Below are positions 34,026-42,512 of a stretch of 64,000 bases of DNA, piece by piece (positions within the stretch are counted from its first letter, which is position 1; each line of letters opens with the position of its first letter). The position numbers and the translations under genes are program-made. This DNA comes from Robiginitomaculum sp. (lineage in GTDB: Bacteria; Pseudomonadota; Alphaproteobacteria; Caulobacterales; Maricaulaceae). The DNA lies in assembly GCA_016765135.1 (NCBI GenBank), contig JAESQN010000029.1, forward strand, positions 43,485 to 107,484, given 5' to 3'. Below the pieces are notes generated by a model that saw nothing but the letters and a program-made list of their open reading frames with translations, was not told where the DNA came from and ran no database searches.

Positions 34026-34050
34026 ATAATTCGGTTACTGTCACCGAAAT
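34026..34050. repeat. REP-like sequence 2 (5' flank of RAYT remnant, inverted)
   Basis: AATTCGGTTACTGTCACCGAAAT is the inverse complement of the core of the REP-like sequences at 33851 and 34871. It lies 36 bp upstream of the start of the transposase remnant, the arrangement expected of a REP-RAYT unit. Confidence 0.7.
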
Positions 34051-34171
34051 CACCCACTGTATTCACCACCGTATTCAAAGGACTTACAAGAAGGGGTTGG
34101 CGCAATGATGCGAAGGCGCGAGCCAGTTTTTGTGGGTGAATAAGCTGTCAGATCAAGTCGAGATTTTACAC

Positions 34172-34648
34172 CTAATTTGAATATCTGGGGATGGTTCTAT
34201 CAACCGAGAACAGATTATTCCATGGGACCGGCCGTTGAATTCGTTCAGCTCCCGTTGCACGCAAAAGTGTCATTTCTATCGGCGTTCTGAGTTCATCCGG
34301 TTGGGCGTATTTTTCCGAGATTTTATTCGGTGTTATGGATACAAAGAAAACGTCACATACGCTATTTATCGGATCGGTTGGTGATCGTTGGCACGCGCCT
34401 TTCAACTGCCGTGTATCGTTGTATGACCTGCCTTGGCCACAGCCATAACTAAATTGGCCTCGCAACTGGTCTTTGCGGCATATAAATCGTTGTTTTTCGA
34501 TGCTTGTTAGTAGCAAATCCCGCGCTGCCGAAGGTAATGTTTCTTTGAACTCTAACCACATAACCTCGTCATCTTGTAGCTCTCGTGGTGGCCCGCTAAT
34601 ACAGGCTGCCAACAAAAAAAACCCGAAGAAAAAAAGTGATTGTCTCAT
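34172..34648 (-). CDS. Hypothetical lipoprotein
   Basis: The protein has 158 residues from MRQSLFFFGFF with a lipobox (FLLAACISG), predicting lipidation at Cys15. The mature part has four further cysteines (FICRKD, YGCGQG, KGACQR, NSVCDVFF) that could form two disulfides in the periplasm. I do not recognise a family. A TTG five codons upstream keeps the frame open, but the ATG gives the better signal. A coding fragment ends 24 bp upstream. It stands alone between repeat-rich DNA and recF. Confidence 0.6.
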   Translation of the reverse strand: MRQSLFFFGFFLLAACISGPPRELQDDEVMWLEFKETLPSAARDLLLTSIEKQRFICRKDQLRGQFSYGCGQGRSYNDTRQLKGACQRSPTDPINSVCDVFFVSITPNKISEKYAQPDELRTPIEMTLLRATGAERIQRPVPWNNLFSVDRTIPRYSN

Positions 34649-34671
34649 TATGCGATCAACCAATTCCAGAA

Positions 34672-34806
34672 TTATCCGACTAAGAAGTCGGAAGCCTCAT
34701 ACACTGTGTTTCCGATAGAGATATATTCCACGTCCTCATTGATGAAAACACTTTCACTAATTTCCTCATCGACAATTGCACCGTCCTGGGTTTGCCGGAG
34801 ACTGTT
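34672..34806 (-). pseudogene. Possible C-terminal gene fragment
   Basis: Within the 339-bp gap before recF, one minus-strand frame reads SLRQTQDGAIVDEEIS, then SVFINEDVEYISIGNT and VYEASDFLVG before a TAA. It looks like real coding sequence, but a stop lies just upstream and there is no convincing start. I do not recognise it. It may be the tail of a gene truncated by the REP-like sequence at 34871. The rest of the gap shows nothing else. Confidence 0.3.
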
Positions 34807-34870
34807 TAGTTAAGTTATACGATTTTCGGGACTTTGTCTAGGTTTGCGTAATAATTCTCCTCTACTTCGA

Positions 34871-34899
34871 ATTACGGTGATAGTAACCGAATTACTTCT
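34871..34899. repeat. REP-like sequence 3
   Basis: ATTACGGTGATAGTAACCGAATTACTTCT is nearly identical to the REP-like sequence at 33851-33880, in the same orientation. It is solitary, about 820 bp from the transposase remnant. Confidence 0.7.
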
Positions 34900-35002
34900 T
34901 TTTGCGGCCTCTTTTTGTGCGGCGGAGAGGGCGGGGCAGTTTTGCTTTCTGGAATTTTAGGAAATTTTTCGTGAGGTGTAACTATGCTTCCCTGTGCCAG
35001 CG

Positions 35003-36127
35003 TCAACCGGGTTGTAGGTAAATTTTACCGTCTTTTACCTCAAACACCTGCGCCCTGCCTGCGAAGGCTTTGAATAGGTCTGCGTCTGTGCCGGTTAGGA
35101 AAACCTGGGTGTTTAGCTCCAGGAGTTCTTCGATTAGTGCGGCGCGGCGGTGTTCGTCCAGGTGGGCGGCTACCTCGTCGAGCAATAAGAGCGGCGGTTT
35201 ATCGGCCTGGGTGCGGGCGTGGGCCAGCACTAGGCCTATGAGCAATGCCTTTTGCTCTCCGGTGGAACAATAGGCGGCTTGCATGGCTTTGGCGCGGTGG
35301 GTGACGAGAAGGTCTGATTTATGGACACCGCGCAATGTGCGCCCGGCTCTAGCATCAAGAGCGCGGTCTTTAGCCAAAGCCGCTTTGATATATTCCGTCA
35401 CATCATATTCGTCCGCTCCGGCGGCGTAGAGCGCTTCGGCCTCGCCCTCCAAAGCCAGATCGGCCTGGGGGAAGCTGCTCCCTGCCCTATTATCTATTTC
35501 GGTGCGTAGCATTTCAAGCACCTGCCAGCGGGCTTGGGCGATTTTTGCACCGCTCTCGGCCATGTCGGTTTCCAGCGCATCAAACCAATAGGCGTCATCA
35601 ATACCGTCCGCGAACAAGCGGCCCCGCTCGGCCCTTGATCTATCATAGGTCAGTGACGCACGGCCATGTTTGGGTGCATGCACCAAACACAAACGGTCAA
35701 AAAACTTGCGCCGGTCTGATGATGGCCCCACAAACAATCTGTCCTGAGCTGGGGTGAGCCAATTGACACTTATATGCCGTGCCAAGTCCGGGCCACTGGC
35801 AGGCTTGCCGTCCATGCGCATTTTGCGCCGGGTCGGCACACCGTCAATGCCGCCCGTGCCGATTTTGACATCACTGTCGCCCAATTTGGCGGCTACGGCC
35901 CAGTTTTCACAAGCCACCTCGCCGTCCCGCCGTGCAAAATCCACCAGCTTGGCCCGGCGCAAGCCCCTACCGGGTGAGAGTAAGGATACGGCTTCCAAAA
36001 GATTGGTTTTCCCCGCACCATTTTCGCCGTAAAGAACCACCGGACGACCATCAAAGGCAATATCCAGCACGGTGTAAGAGCGAAAATCGCTCAATAGCAG
36101 AGTTTTAATAAATTCGCGAGTACCCAT
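35003..36127 (-). CDS. recF: DNA replication and repair protein RecF
   Basis: The protein has 374 residues. The ATP-binding loop YGENGAGKTNLLEAVSLLSPG is near the N-terminus, and the ABC-type signature with Walker B (LLLLDEVAAHLDEHRR) and the GLVLAHA region is near the end. RecF helps load RecA at gaps. It follows dnaN directly, with the start codon adjoining its stop. This pairing is classical, although dnaA is not in the window. Confidence 0.95.
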   Translation of the reverse strand: MGTREFIKTLLLSDFRSYTVLDIAFDGRPVVLYGENGAGKTNLLEAVSLLSPGRGLRRAKLVDFARRDGEVACENWAVAAKLGDSDVKIGTGGIDGVPTRRKMRMDGKPASGPDLARHISVNWLTPAQDRLFVGPSSDRRKFFDRLCLVHAPKHGRASLTYDRSRAERGRLFADGIDDAYWFDALETDMAESGAKIAQARWQVLEMLRTEIDNRAGSSFPQADLALEGEAEALYAAGADEYDVTEYIKAALAKDRALDARAGRTLRGVHKSDLLVTHRAKAMQAAYCSTGEQKALLIGLVLAHARTQADKPPLLLLDEVAAHLDEHRRAALIEELLELNTQVFLTGTDADLFKAFAGRAQVFEVKDGKIYLQPG

Positions 36128-37231
36128 CTACACCCGAAGCGGCATCAGCACAAACAAAGCACCATCGTCTTCAGGGTCTGTGACCAGAGCCGGAGAAGCT
36201 GGATCTGACAGGGCAAAATGTACGTCACGGGCTTCGATTTGTGTGGTCACATCCAGCAAATATTTGGCATTAAAGCCAATTTCCAGATTTTCGGCGCCGT
36301 AATCGACCATCAAATCCTCGTGGGCATTACCGTGTTCGGGATTATTGACCGCCAGGGTGAGATTATCACCCTCCAGGGTCAATTTTATGCTCCGGGATTT
36401 TTCAGCGGAAATGGTGGATACCCGATCAACCGCACTGGCAAAGACACTGTTATCAATGACCAATTTCTTGTCACCACCTTTGGGGATAACCCGGTCATAA
36501 TCCGGAAATGTACCGTCAATTAGTTTGGATGTCAGCACGGCGGAGCCTACTTTGAACCGGATTTTTGCTTCGGATACTGAAATCTCGATGGTTTCAGACA
36601 AGCCATCAATGAGGCGGCGCAATTCGGCAATTGTCTTGCGCGGAATAATGACGCCAGGCAGGCCGTCAGCACCGTCCGGTGCCGCCATTTCGCACAGGGC
36701 CAGGCGGTGTCCGTCCGTGGCGACACAGCGCAATTTACCATCGATACCGTGAAAATAAATACCGTTGAGATAATAGCGGGTTTCTTCGGTGGATATGGCG
36801 AATTTGGTTTTGTCAAGCAGGCGCGCCAACTCGGCGGCGCCCAGAGCAAAATTATGGGTGAAACCGTCCGCTGTCATTTTCGGGAAATCACCCGCAGGCA
36901 ATAAAGGCAAGACGAAATGCGAACGCCCGGCGTCAACTTCTAACCGACCGTCGGAACCAATGCTCAAGGAAACTTCCGCTCCATCAGGCAATTTGCGGGC
37001 GATATCATAAAGCGTATGGGCGGGAGCCGTCACATCTCCGGCAATGGCAACATCCGCACTGGTGCTTTCGGAAATCTCTATGTCTAAATCAGTCGCAACA
37101 AAATTGATCGCGCCGTTTTCAGCCGACATCAACACATTGGATAAAATCGGGATGGTGTTGCGGCGTTCCACCACATTTTGCACATGCCCTAAAGCCCCTA
37201 AAAGCGCCGCCCGTTCCATTGAAAACTTCAT
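36128..37231 (-). CDS. dnaN: DNA polymerase III beta sliding clamp
   Basis: The protein has 367 residues with the three repeated clamp domains. Recognisable segments are NVVERRNTIPILSNVLMSAENG, TRYYLNGIYFHG, CVATDGHRLALC, TFPDYDRVIP and the C-terminal LMPLRV hydrophobic tail. The clamp encircles DNA and tethers polymerase III. It is directly upstream of recF. Length equals the family norm. Confidence 0.97.
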   Translation of the reverse strand: MKFSMERAALLGALGHVQNVVERRNTIPILSNVLMSAENGAINFVATDLDIEISESTSADVAIAGDVTAPAHTLYDIARKLPDGAEVSLSIGSDGRLEVDAGRSHFVLPLLPAGDFPKMTADGFTHNFALGAAELARLLDKTKFAISTEETRYYLNGIYFHGIDGKLRCVATDGHRLALCEMAAPDGADGLPGVIIPRKTIAELRRLIDGLSETIEISVSEAKIRFKVGSAVLTSKLIDGTFPDYDRVIPKGGDKKLVIDNSVFASAVDRVSTISAEKSRSIKLTLEGDNLTLAVNNPEHGNAHEDLMVDYGAENLEIGFNAKYLLDVTTQIEARDVHFALSDPASPALVTDPEDDGALFVLMPLRV

Positions 37232-37381
37232 ATCAAACCTATACTCTCACATCGTTCCGCTTGCGCAGAACAGAATCTATTGGAAAGCCAACATAGTCGA
37301 AATAACGCCGAGGCCAAGTGTTTTTATGTCGTCGCCAAAAGGAAAATCATTGATTGGCTACAAACTCTGGCAAGACATCTA

Positions 37382-37418
37382 TAAGACAAGCGTTCCCTTA
37401 TTAAGACAAACGTTCCCT
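37382..37418. repeat. 17-bp tandem duplication upstream of the acylating aldehyde dehydrogenase
   Basis: TAAGACAAGCGTTCCCT at 37382 and TAAGACAAACGTTCCCT at 37402 have a period of 20 and one mismatch. The end of the second unit borders the -35 box of the putative promoter. Confidence 0.75.
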
Positions 37419-37446
37419 GACAAATAGCCGTCAACATACGTATTAT
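37417..37446 (+). promoter_or_regulatory. Putative promoter of the acylating aldehyde dehydrogenase gene
   Basis: CTGACA, an 18-bp spacer and TATTAT resemble a sigma-70 promoter about 65 bp before the gene. The -35 box abuts a tandem duplication, so its present strength may be recent. Confidence 0.45.
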
Positions 37447-37509
37447 ATACTGTTTACATGCAAAAATGCCGGTTTATAAAGGAGAGGCAACAAAAATTAA
37501 AGGTAAACC

Positions 37510-38934
37510 ATGGCGATACAGACATCTATTGCGAACACGGATGCGGCGCGAGAAATCGCAAAAATGATGGAGCGGGCGCGAGCGGCACAAGCCGTGTTGG
37601 AAACATATAGTCAAGACCAGGTGGACGAATTAATTCGTGCTATGGTTTGGTCCGTGGCCCAGCCCGGTATTGCCGAAGAGATCGCAACCCATACCCTAGA
37701 AGAAACGCAGCTCGGCAATTATGATGGTAAATATGCGAAAATTTCCATTAAAACCCGTGCAGCCTTGATGGATATTATCGGTGATAAATCGGTCGGAATT
37801 ATTGAGGTGGACACCGAACGAAATATCATAAAGATCGCAAAACCGGTTGGGGTAATCGGCGCACTCTCCCCCTCTACCAACCCGGAAGCTACGCCGGTTA
37901 TCAAAAGCATTAACGCAGTGAAAGGCCGCAATGCAATTATTGTCTGCCCCCACCCGAGGGCCAAGCTGACGAATAAAAAAATCATTGATTTAATGCGGGC
38001 TGCAATCGTTAAAATGGGAGCGCCTGCTGATATTGTCCAGGGCATTGTTACACCATCACTGGAAACAACGGATGAGGTGATGAAGCAGTGCGACCTAATT
38101 ATCGCGACAGGTGGCCCGGCAATGGTCAAGGCTGCTTATTCAAGCGGCACGCCGGCTTACGGCGTTGGTGCAGGCAATGCGGTCATTACGGTTGACGAGA
38201 CGGCTGATCTGGATGAGGCAGCAGAGAAAATCCGTATTTCAAAAACACTGGATCTCGCGGCGTCGTGCTCAGCCGATAACGCGGTCATTGTTGTCGAGGC
38301 GGTATATGATGAATTTTTAGAAAAACTAATCGCCCAAGGCGGCTATCTGGCGAAACCAGGTGATTATGCAAAGATCGCCAAAGTGCTATGGAAAGACGGC
38401 GCTCTTAATACACAAGCCGTCGTGCTGGAGCCGCAAGTATTATGTGATATGGCAGGTGTGGATATCCCCGCTGACCGGACATTTATAATCATGCCCGAAA
38501 CAGGCGTAGGGCAAGACCATCCCTATTCGGGGGAAAAACTATCCGTCATCATGGCGTTTTATAAAGTTAAAGATATTGACGAGGCTATCGCGCTGACAAA
38601 TAAAATTCAAGAATACCAAGGCAAGGGACATTCCTGCGGCATTTACAGCTATAGTGATGATAATATTATGAAGCTGGCCTTTGGTACAAAGACCAGCCGT
38701 ATCATGGTCAATCAGGCGCAAGCACCTTCCAATAGCGGTAATCTCCACAATGGCATGCGCCAGACCTTTTCTCTTGGGTGCGGAACATGGGGCGGCAATA
38801 GCACGGACGAAAACCTTTATTGGCGTCACATGATCAATGTGACCTGGGTCTCAAAAAATCTGGATATTCCCAAGGTTCTCCCCAATGATAAAGACCTGTT
38901 CGGCGGCGTGATCGGGAAATTGGCAGAGATATAG
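37510..38934 (+). CDS. CoA-acylating aldehyde dehydrogenase (sulfoacetaldehyde dehydrogenase-like)
   Basis: The protein has 474 residues of the EutE/PduP/SauS/AdhE-N type. Key features are GALSPSTNPEATPVIKSIN, ATGGPAMVKAAYSSGTPAYG, and the catalytic Cys near residue 253 in AASCSADNAV. The C-terminal SLGCGTWGGNSTDENL is typical. These enzymes convert an aldehyde plus CoA and NAD(P) to an acyl-CoA. Sequence character is closest to the sulfoacetaldehyde (acylating) branch, but no sulfonate transporter or sulfoacetyl-CoA partner is adjacent, so acetaldehyde or another short aldehyde is equally possible. AAAGG lies upstream of the ATG. The gene stands alone. Confidence 0.85.
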   Translation: MAIQTSIANTDAAREIAKMMERARAAQAVLETYSQDQVDELIRAMVWSVAQPGIAEEIATHTLEETQLGNYDGKYAKISIKTRAALMDIIGDKSVGIIEVDTERNIIKIAKPVGVIGALSPSTNPEATPVIKSINAVKGRNAIIVCPHPRAKLTNKKIIDLMRAAIVKMGAPADIVQGIVTPSLETTDEVMKQCDLIIATGGPAMVKAAYSSGTPAYGVGAGNAVITVDETADLDEAAEKIRISKTLDLAASCSADNAVIVVEAVYDEFLEKLIAQGGYLAKPGDYAKIAKVLWKDGALNTQAVVLEPQVLCDMAGVDIPADRTFIIMPETGVGQDHPYSGEKLSVIMAFYKVKDIDEAIALTNKIQEYQGKGHSCGIYSYSDDNIMKLAFGTKTSRIMVNQAQAPSNSGNLHNGMRQTFSLGCGTWGGNSTDENLYWRHMINVTWVSKNLDIPKVLPNDKDLFGGVIGKLAEI

Positions 38935-39262
38935 ATGTGGCTGAATTTACGCGCTCAACACCGAACACAACAAATTTTTATGATCAATAATATGGGTTTC
39001 GCGTTTTAAAAACAACATATCTTAATTCAAAACACGACAAGCTAGTTTGCTATGAACTGGTACTGAAATTAGTGGCGGGCAAACAGTAAAACAAACCAAT
39101 GGAAAGCTGGTATGTTCAGGCTAGGGAAGAACTTCGTGGCTGGTTAATTTAGTTATTATGTGCAGCAGAGCTATAGCCATACGGTGGTGCATTTCACTAA
39201 TACCTTTCACTAATAGTGCATGCCAGGATTTGCCCTGGAGCCGCTCTCTAGGTATCCGCCCT
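38935..39262. other. Intergenic stretch with no recognisable gene
   Basis: This gap of 328 bp between convergent genes contains no supported coding sequence. It has one 11-bp tandem duplication (TTTCACTAATA at 39192 and 39205). A few short open frames look coding by eye but have no start or family match. No terminator hairpin with a T-tract was found. Confidence 0.6.
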
Positions 39263-40312
39263 CTAAGGAAACACCGGAACCATGTTTAGGCCCAAGGTTT
39301 CGTCCCAACCCTTAACCACATTCAGATTTTGTACGGCTTGGCCAGACGAGCCTTTGGTGAGGTTGTCTATAACCGATATGATTACGGCCCGGCGCGGATT
39401 GCGGTCTGGGAATATACCGATACGGCACTGGTTCGAAGCCCGCACATGGCGGGTGTGGGGCACTACGCCCTGCACCTCGACATGAACGAATGCTTCGTTT
39501 TTATAGCGGGCCTCAAAGGCGGCACGCAGGTCTGCAACCGAGACGCCCTGATTAAGCCCCACATTGATGGTGGCAATCATGCCCCGGTTCATGGGTAGTA
39601 AGTGCGGTGTGAAACTAACCGTAATATCGCGCCCAAGCGCCGCACCAAGTTTTTCGTCTATTTCCGGGGCGTGGCGGTGTGTGCCGACCCCGTAAGCATG
39701 GGCGCCCTCGGCAGTTTCGGGATACATAAATGCGGTACTTTCCTTGCGCCCGGCCCCACTCACACCAGATTTTGCGTCTATGACAATATTATCCACGTCG
39801 ATCAAATCCAGGGCCGGCAATAGGGCCAACAGGCTGGCGGTCGGATAACATCCGGGGCAAGCCACCAGGGATGCGCCTTTTAAATCTGTTCTTGCGTATT
39901 CGGTCAGGCCGTAAACCGCCCCTGCCAATAACTTCGGTGAGGTGTGAGCGCGGCCATAGGTTTGCGCATACACATCCGCATCTTTGAGCCTGAAATCAGC
40001 AGACAGATCAATCACGGTCAGGCCCTTGACAAGTCTAGTGCAGGTAATATCGGCAATGACGTCTTCACTGGCCCCATGGGGCAGACAAGCAAAGACCACA
40101 TCAACTCCGTCCCATTTCACATCTTGCCATTTCACCAAATCCGGCAAGCCTTGATGGGCCATGTGTGGATAAACTTGCGCGTATGATTTGCCTGCATGGC
40201 GGTTAGCGGTAAGGGCGGTTAATTTAAGTTTGGGGTGAGCCATAATCAAGCGCACGGCTTCCGCCCCCGTATAGCCAGAGGCTCCCAAAATAACTGTACT
40301 TAATTGTGTCAT
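39263..40312 (-). CDS. argC: N-acetyl-gamma-glutamyl-phosphate reductase
   Basis: The protein has 349 residues starting at MTQLSTVILGASGYTGAEAVRLI; a GGTGG site supports this ATG, so the long frame to 40447, which crosses the rpsI terminator, is rejected. The catalytic Cys is in LVACPGCYPTASLLAL, and SGVSGAGRKESTAF and HRHAPEI are conserved. It performs the third step of arginine synthesis. It is downstream of rplM-rpsI in the same direction, a common alphaproteobacterial neighbourhood. Confidence 0.94.
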   Translation of the reverse strand: MTQLSTVILGASGYTGAEAVRLIMAHPKLKLTALTANRHAGKSYAQVYPHMAHQGLPDLVKWQDVKWDGVDVVFACLPHGASEDVIADITCTRLVKGLTVIDLSADFRLKDADVYAQTYGRAHTSPKLLAGAVYGLTEYARTDLKGASLVACPGCYPTASLLALLPALDLIDVDNIVIDAKSGVSGAGRKESTAFMYPETAEGAHAYGVGTHRHAPEIDEKLGAALGRDITVSFTPHLLPMNRGMIATINVGLNQGVSVADLRAAFEARYKNEAFVHVEVQGVVPHTRHVRASNQCRIGIFPDRNPRRAVIISVIDNLTKGSSGQAVQNLNVVKGWDETLGLNMVPVFP

Positions 40313-40321
40313 GTTACCACC

Positions 40322-40349
40322 AAAAAAAAGGGCGCTCAGATGAGCGCCC
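40322..40349 (-). terminator. Rho-independent terminator after rpsI
   Basis: On the minus strand GGGCGCTCATCTGAGCGCCC forms a perfect 8-bp stem with a TTTTTTTT tract. It ends rplM-rpsI 30 bp after the rpsI stop, so argC is probably expressed from its own promoter or by read-through. Confidence 0.9.
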
Positions 40350-40379
40350 AATGCATAAATAACGAAAGTGTTTTTTTGC

Positions 40380-40922
40380 TTAACGTTTCGAGAACTGGAA
40401 GCTCTTACGGGCTTTCTTGCGACCGTATTTTTTACGCTCAACCACACGAGAATCTCGTGTCATAAACCCGCCGGCTTTCAAAGGCGCCCGCAAGCTAGGC
40501 TCATAATAAGTCAAAGCCTTGGAAATACCGTGGCGCACCGCACCAGCTTGACCGGACAGGCCACCGCCTTTGACAGTCGCCATAACATCATAACCGTCTA
40601 CGCGTTCAGCAGCTTCAAAGGGCTGACGAATAATCAGGCGTAGAACCGGACGTGCGAAATAGACTTCCTGGTCACGACCATTAACAATGATTTTTCCGTT
40701 ACCCGGCTTGATCCAGACGCGGGCAATGGAGTTTTTACGTTTGCCCGTCGCATAAGCGCGGCCAAGGTCGTCAATTTTAGGCTCTGGCAAAACGACCTCT
40801 ACGGCTTGCTCTCCGGCAGTTCCGGGAACGCCAGTTGCGCCAGTCGTAGCAGTGCCGTCCATGACGCTTTTCAAATCTTCGAGGGTTTGTTTTCCCTCAT
40901 TTGCTTGTGTATCCGTTGTCAT
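40380..40922 (-). CDS. rpsI: 30S ribosomal protein S9
   Basis: The protein has 180 residues. The conserved uS9 part begins at [21 protein letters not shown] and ends [18 protein letters not shown], with the C-terminal KR that reaches the P-site tRNA. The first 50 residues are a low-complexity, Thr/Gly/Glu-rich extension, as in many alphaproteobacteria. It is 4 bp after rplM. Confidence 0.97.
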   Translation of the reverse strand: MTTDTQANEGKQTLEDLKSVMDGTATTGATGVPGTAGEQAVEVVLPEPKIDDLGRAYATGKRKNSIARVWIKPGNGKIIVNGRDQEVYFARPVLRLIIRQPFEAAERVDGYDVMATVKGGGLSGQAGAVRHGISKALTYYEPSLRAPLKAGGFMTRDSRVVERKKYGRKKARKSFQFSKR

Positions 40923-40926
40923 GTGA

Positions 40927-41394
40927 TTAGACCTTTGTATTTTTGGAATTCATAGCGGCAAAATCGATTTTCGTCGGCTTTTGCGCTTCGTGGGGATGAT
41001 CCGCGCCAGCATAGACATGCAGGTTGGAAAACTGTTTGCGGGCCAAGGGGCTTTCCTTTGGCAACATACGTTGAACCGCCTTGCGCATGACACGCTCGGG
41101 GAAACGTCCGTCGAGAATTTTCCCGGCCGTAGTTTCTTTCAAGCCACCGGGATAACCCGTATGACGATAATAAATTTTATCGCTACGTTTTTTGCCCGTC
41201 AAAGCGACTTTGTCCGCATTGATAACAATAACATGATCACCGCAATCAATATGGGGTGAATAATCAGGGCGATGTTTGCCGCGCAAATGTAGTGCAATAA
41301 AAGATGCCAAACGTCCGGTAATGACATTTTCGGCGTCTAACAATATCCACTGCTTCTCGACCTCTTTGGTCTTGAGAAATTTGGTTGTTTTCAT
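40927..41394 (-). CDS. rplM: 50S ribosomal protein L13
   Basis: The protein has 155 residues with [25 protein letters not shown] (read in parts), [22 protein letters not shown] and the conserved [31 protein letters not shown]. It is an early assembly protein of the large subunit. A GAGGAAAC ribosome site precedes the ATG and is itself duplicated 21 bp upstream. Confidence 0.97.
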   Translation of the reverse strand: MKTTKFLKTKEVEKQWILLDAENVITGRLASFIALHLRGKHRPDYSPHIDCGDHVIVINADKVALTGKKRSDKIYYRHTGYPGGLKETTAGKILDGRFPERVMRKAVQRMLPKESPLARKQFSNLHVYAGADHPHEAQKPTKIDFAAMNSKNTKV

Positions 41395-41395
41395 A

Positions 41396-41437
41396 GTTTC
41401 CTCGAATTAAAATGGGGTTTCCTCGAAATAATATGGG
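41396..41437. repeat. 21-bp tandem duplication of the rplM ribosome-binding region
   Basis: GTTTCCTCGAATTAAAATGGG and GTTTCCTCGAAATAATATGGG are adjacent and differ at two positions. On the minus strand each includes TTCGAGGAAAC, so the Shine-Dalgarno sequence of rplM is present twice. Only the copy next to the ATG is correctly spaced. Confidence 0.8.
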
Positions 41438-41633
41438 TGTAAAAATCACCCTACTTGAATTCTTGCGCTCTATTAGGGCTGGGTTATAGCGTCGTCAACA
41501 CTTTTTTGCATTTTTACTATTTACCCATATAAATCAAAGATTTAAATTGGCGGTATTATATTACCGTGCTATTGCTCTCGTATATTTTGTAATTCCTCTG
41601 GCATTATCGTGGGTAATAAATTATGTCGACACT

Positions 41634-42512
41634 ATGAGAACACTTGCCTTTATAATTACCGTCATAGCCTTAGCTATTGTATTGACTGCCTGTAACCGGA
41701 ATATAACGCTGGCCCCCGAAGATCTACCCGTCATTGATTTGGTCGCCACCCATGATTTCGAGATAGATATACCCGTAGCCCGCCTGACCTTTGTCCCCAA
41801 TAGCGCGGCCCCGTGGCTTGGACGGGTTATGCTGTTGAGCGAGGACGGCAAGATTTATTCCACCGACATAGAAGGCCGCGACCCCAAGCCCGTTGGCCGT
41901 GGTAAATATATCGATATATTCGGACTGGCTCGGGAAAATGCGCAGGGCGTGTTTCTGGCTATCAATAAGAATAACGGAATTGAGGCTTTTATAGAGTCTG
42001 ATAACGATGGAAACTTTTCACCGATGATCTATGTTGGCGAAACTATATCTGCGACCATGTTTTGCCCTGATATAGCCTCAGAAAAACAGGCAACAATTGA
42101 AAAACAGGCAGTTATTGTCGTTACGCCTGAAGACAAAAAGATAGATTTGGGTTTTGAAATTAGTGACAGCAAAGTTGCGCAATCAATTAGAAACCGAATT
42201 GCGGACACCTATGGTGAAGCGGTCTGTCGCGGCAGTGCATCTTACCCTTTCCTCATGAAAGATGGAAACATCCTCATGCTTGACCCTGTCAACCAAGGCG
42301 ATGGCTACTTAGTCAATATAAATGACGGCCTCAGCATCCGTGGCCTTAATGCCGCAAATTTCATAGCCACCACAAAGGCCAGTTTCGGCGGGGTGTTTTC
42401 GGGTGGTGTGGTGGCAATGGGTGATGCAAACGACCAGAGACTGGTCTTTATAAGTTTCGATTATATTGAACGAAAATTGGAGGTTGCTGAAGAAACCACG
42501 GGCCCTCAATAA
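41634..42512 (+). CDS. Hypothetical lipoprotein
   Basis: The protein has 292 residues from MRTLAFIITVIALAIVLTACNRN; the lipobox VLTAC predicts lipidation, and this start is chosen for that reason over the frame open from 41547. The mature part has an alternating beta pattern (LGRVMLLSEDGKIYSTDIEG, MFCPDIASEKQ) that could be an incomplete propeller. I do not recognise a family. Two adjacent Glu-Lys-Gln-Ala segments (SEKQATIEKQAV) reflect an 18-bp tandem duplication in the coding sequence. It overlaps the end of ctaA by 7 bp. Confidence 0.65.
   Translation: MRTLAFIITVIALAIVLTACNRNITLAPEDLPVIDLVATHDFEIDIPVARLTFVPNSAAPWLGRVMLLSEDGKIYSTDIEGRDPKPVGRGKYIDIFGLARENAQGVFLAINKNNGIEAFIESDNDGNFSPMIYVGETISATMFCPDIASEKQATIEKQAVIVVTPEDKKIDLGFEISDSKVAQSIRNRIADTYGEAVCRGSASYPFLMKDGNILMLDPVNQGDGYLVNINDGLSIRGLNAANFIATTKASFGGVFSGGVVAMGDANDQRLVFISFDYIERKLEVAEETTGPQ

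Noticed and set aside
33878..34105. 75-residue ORF with several cysteines, like a small zinc-ribbon protein
   Set aside because: It runs out of frame across the RAYT remnant and a REP-like sequence; the cysteines come from the shifted reading of the transposase start.
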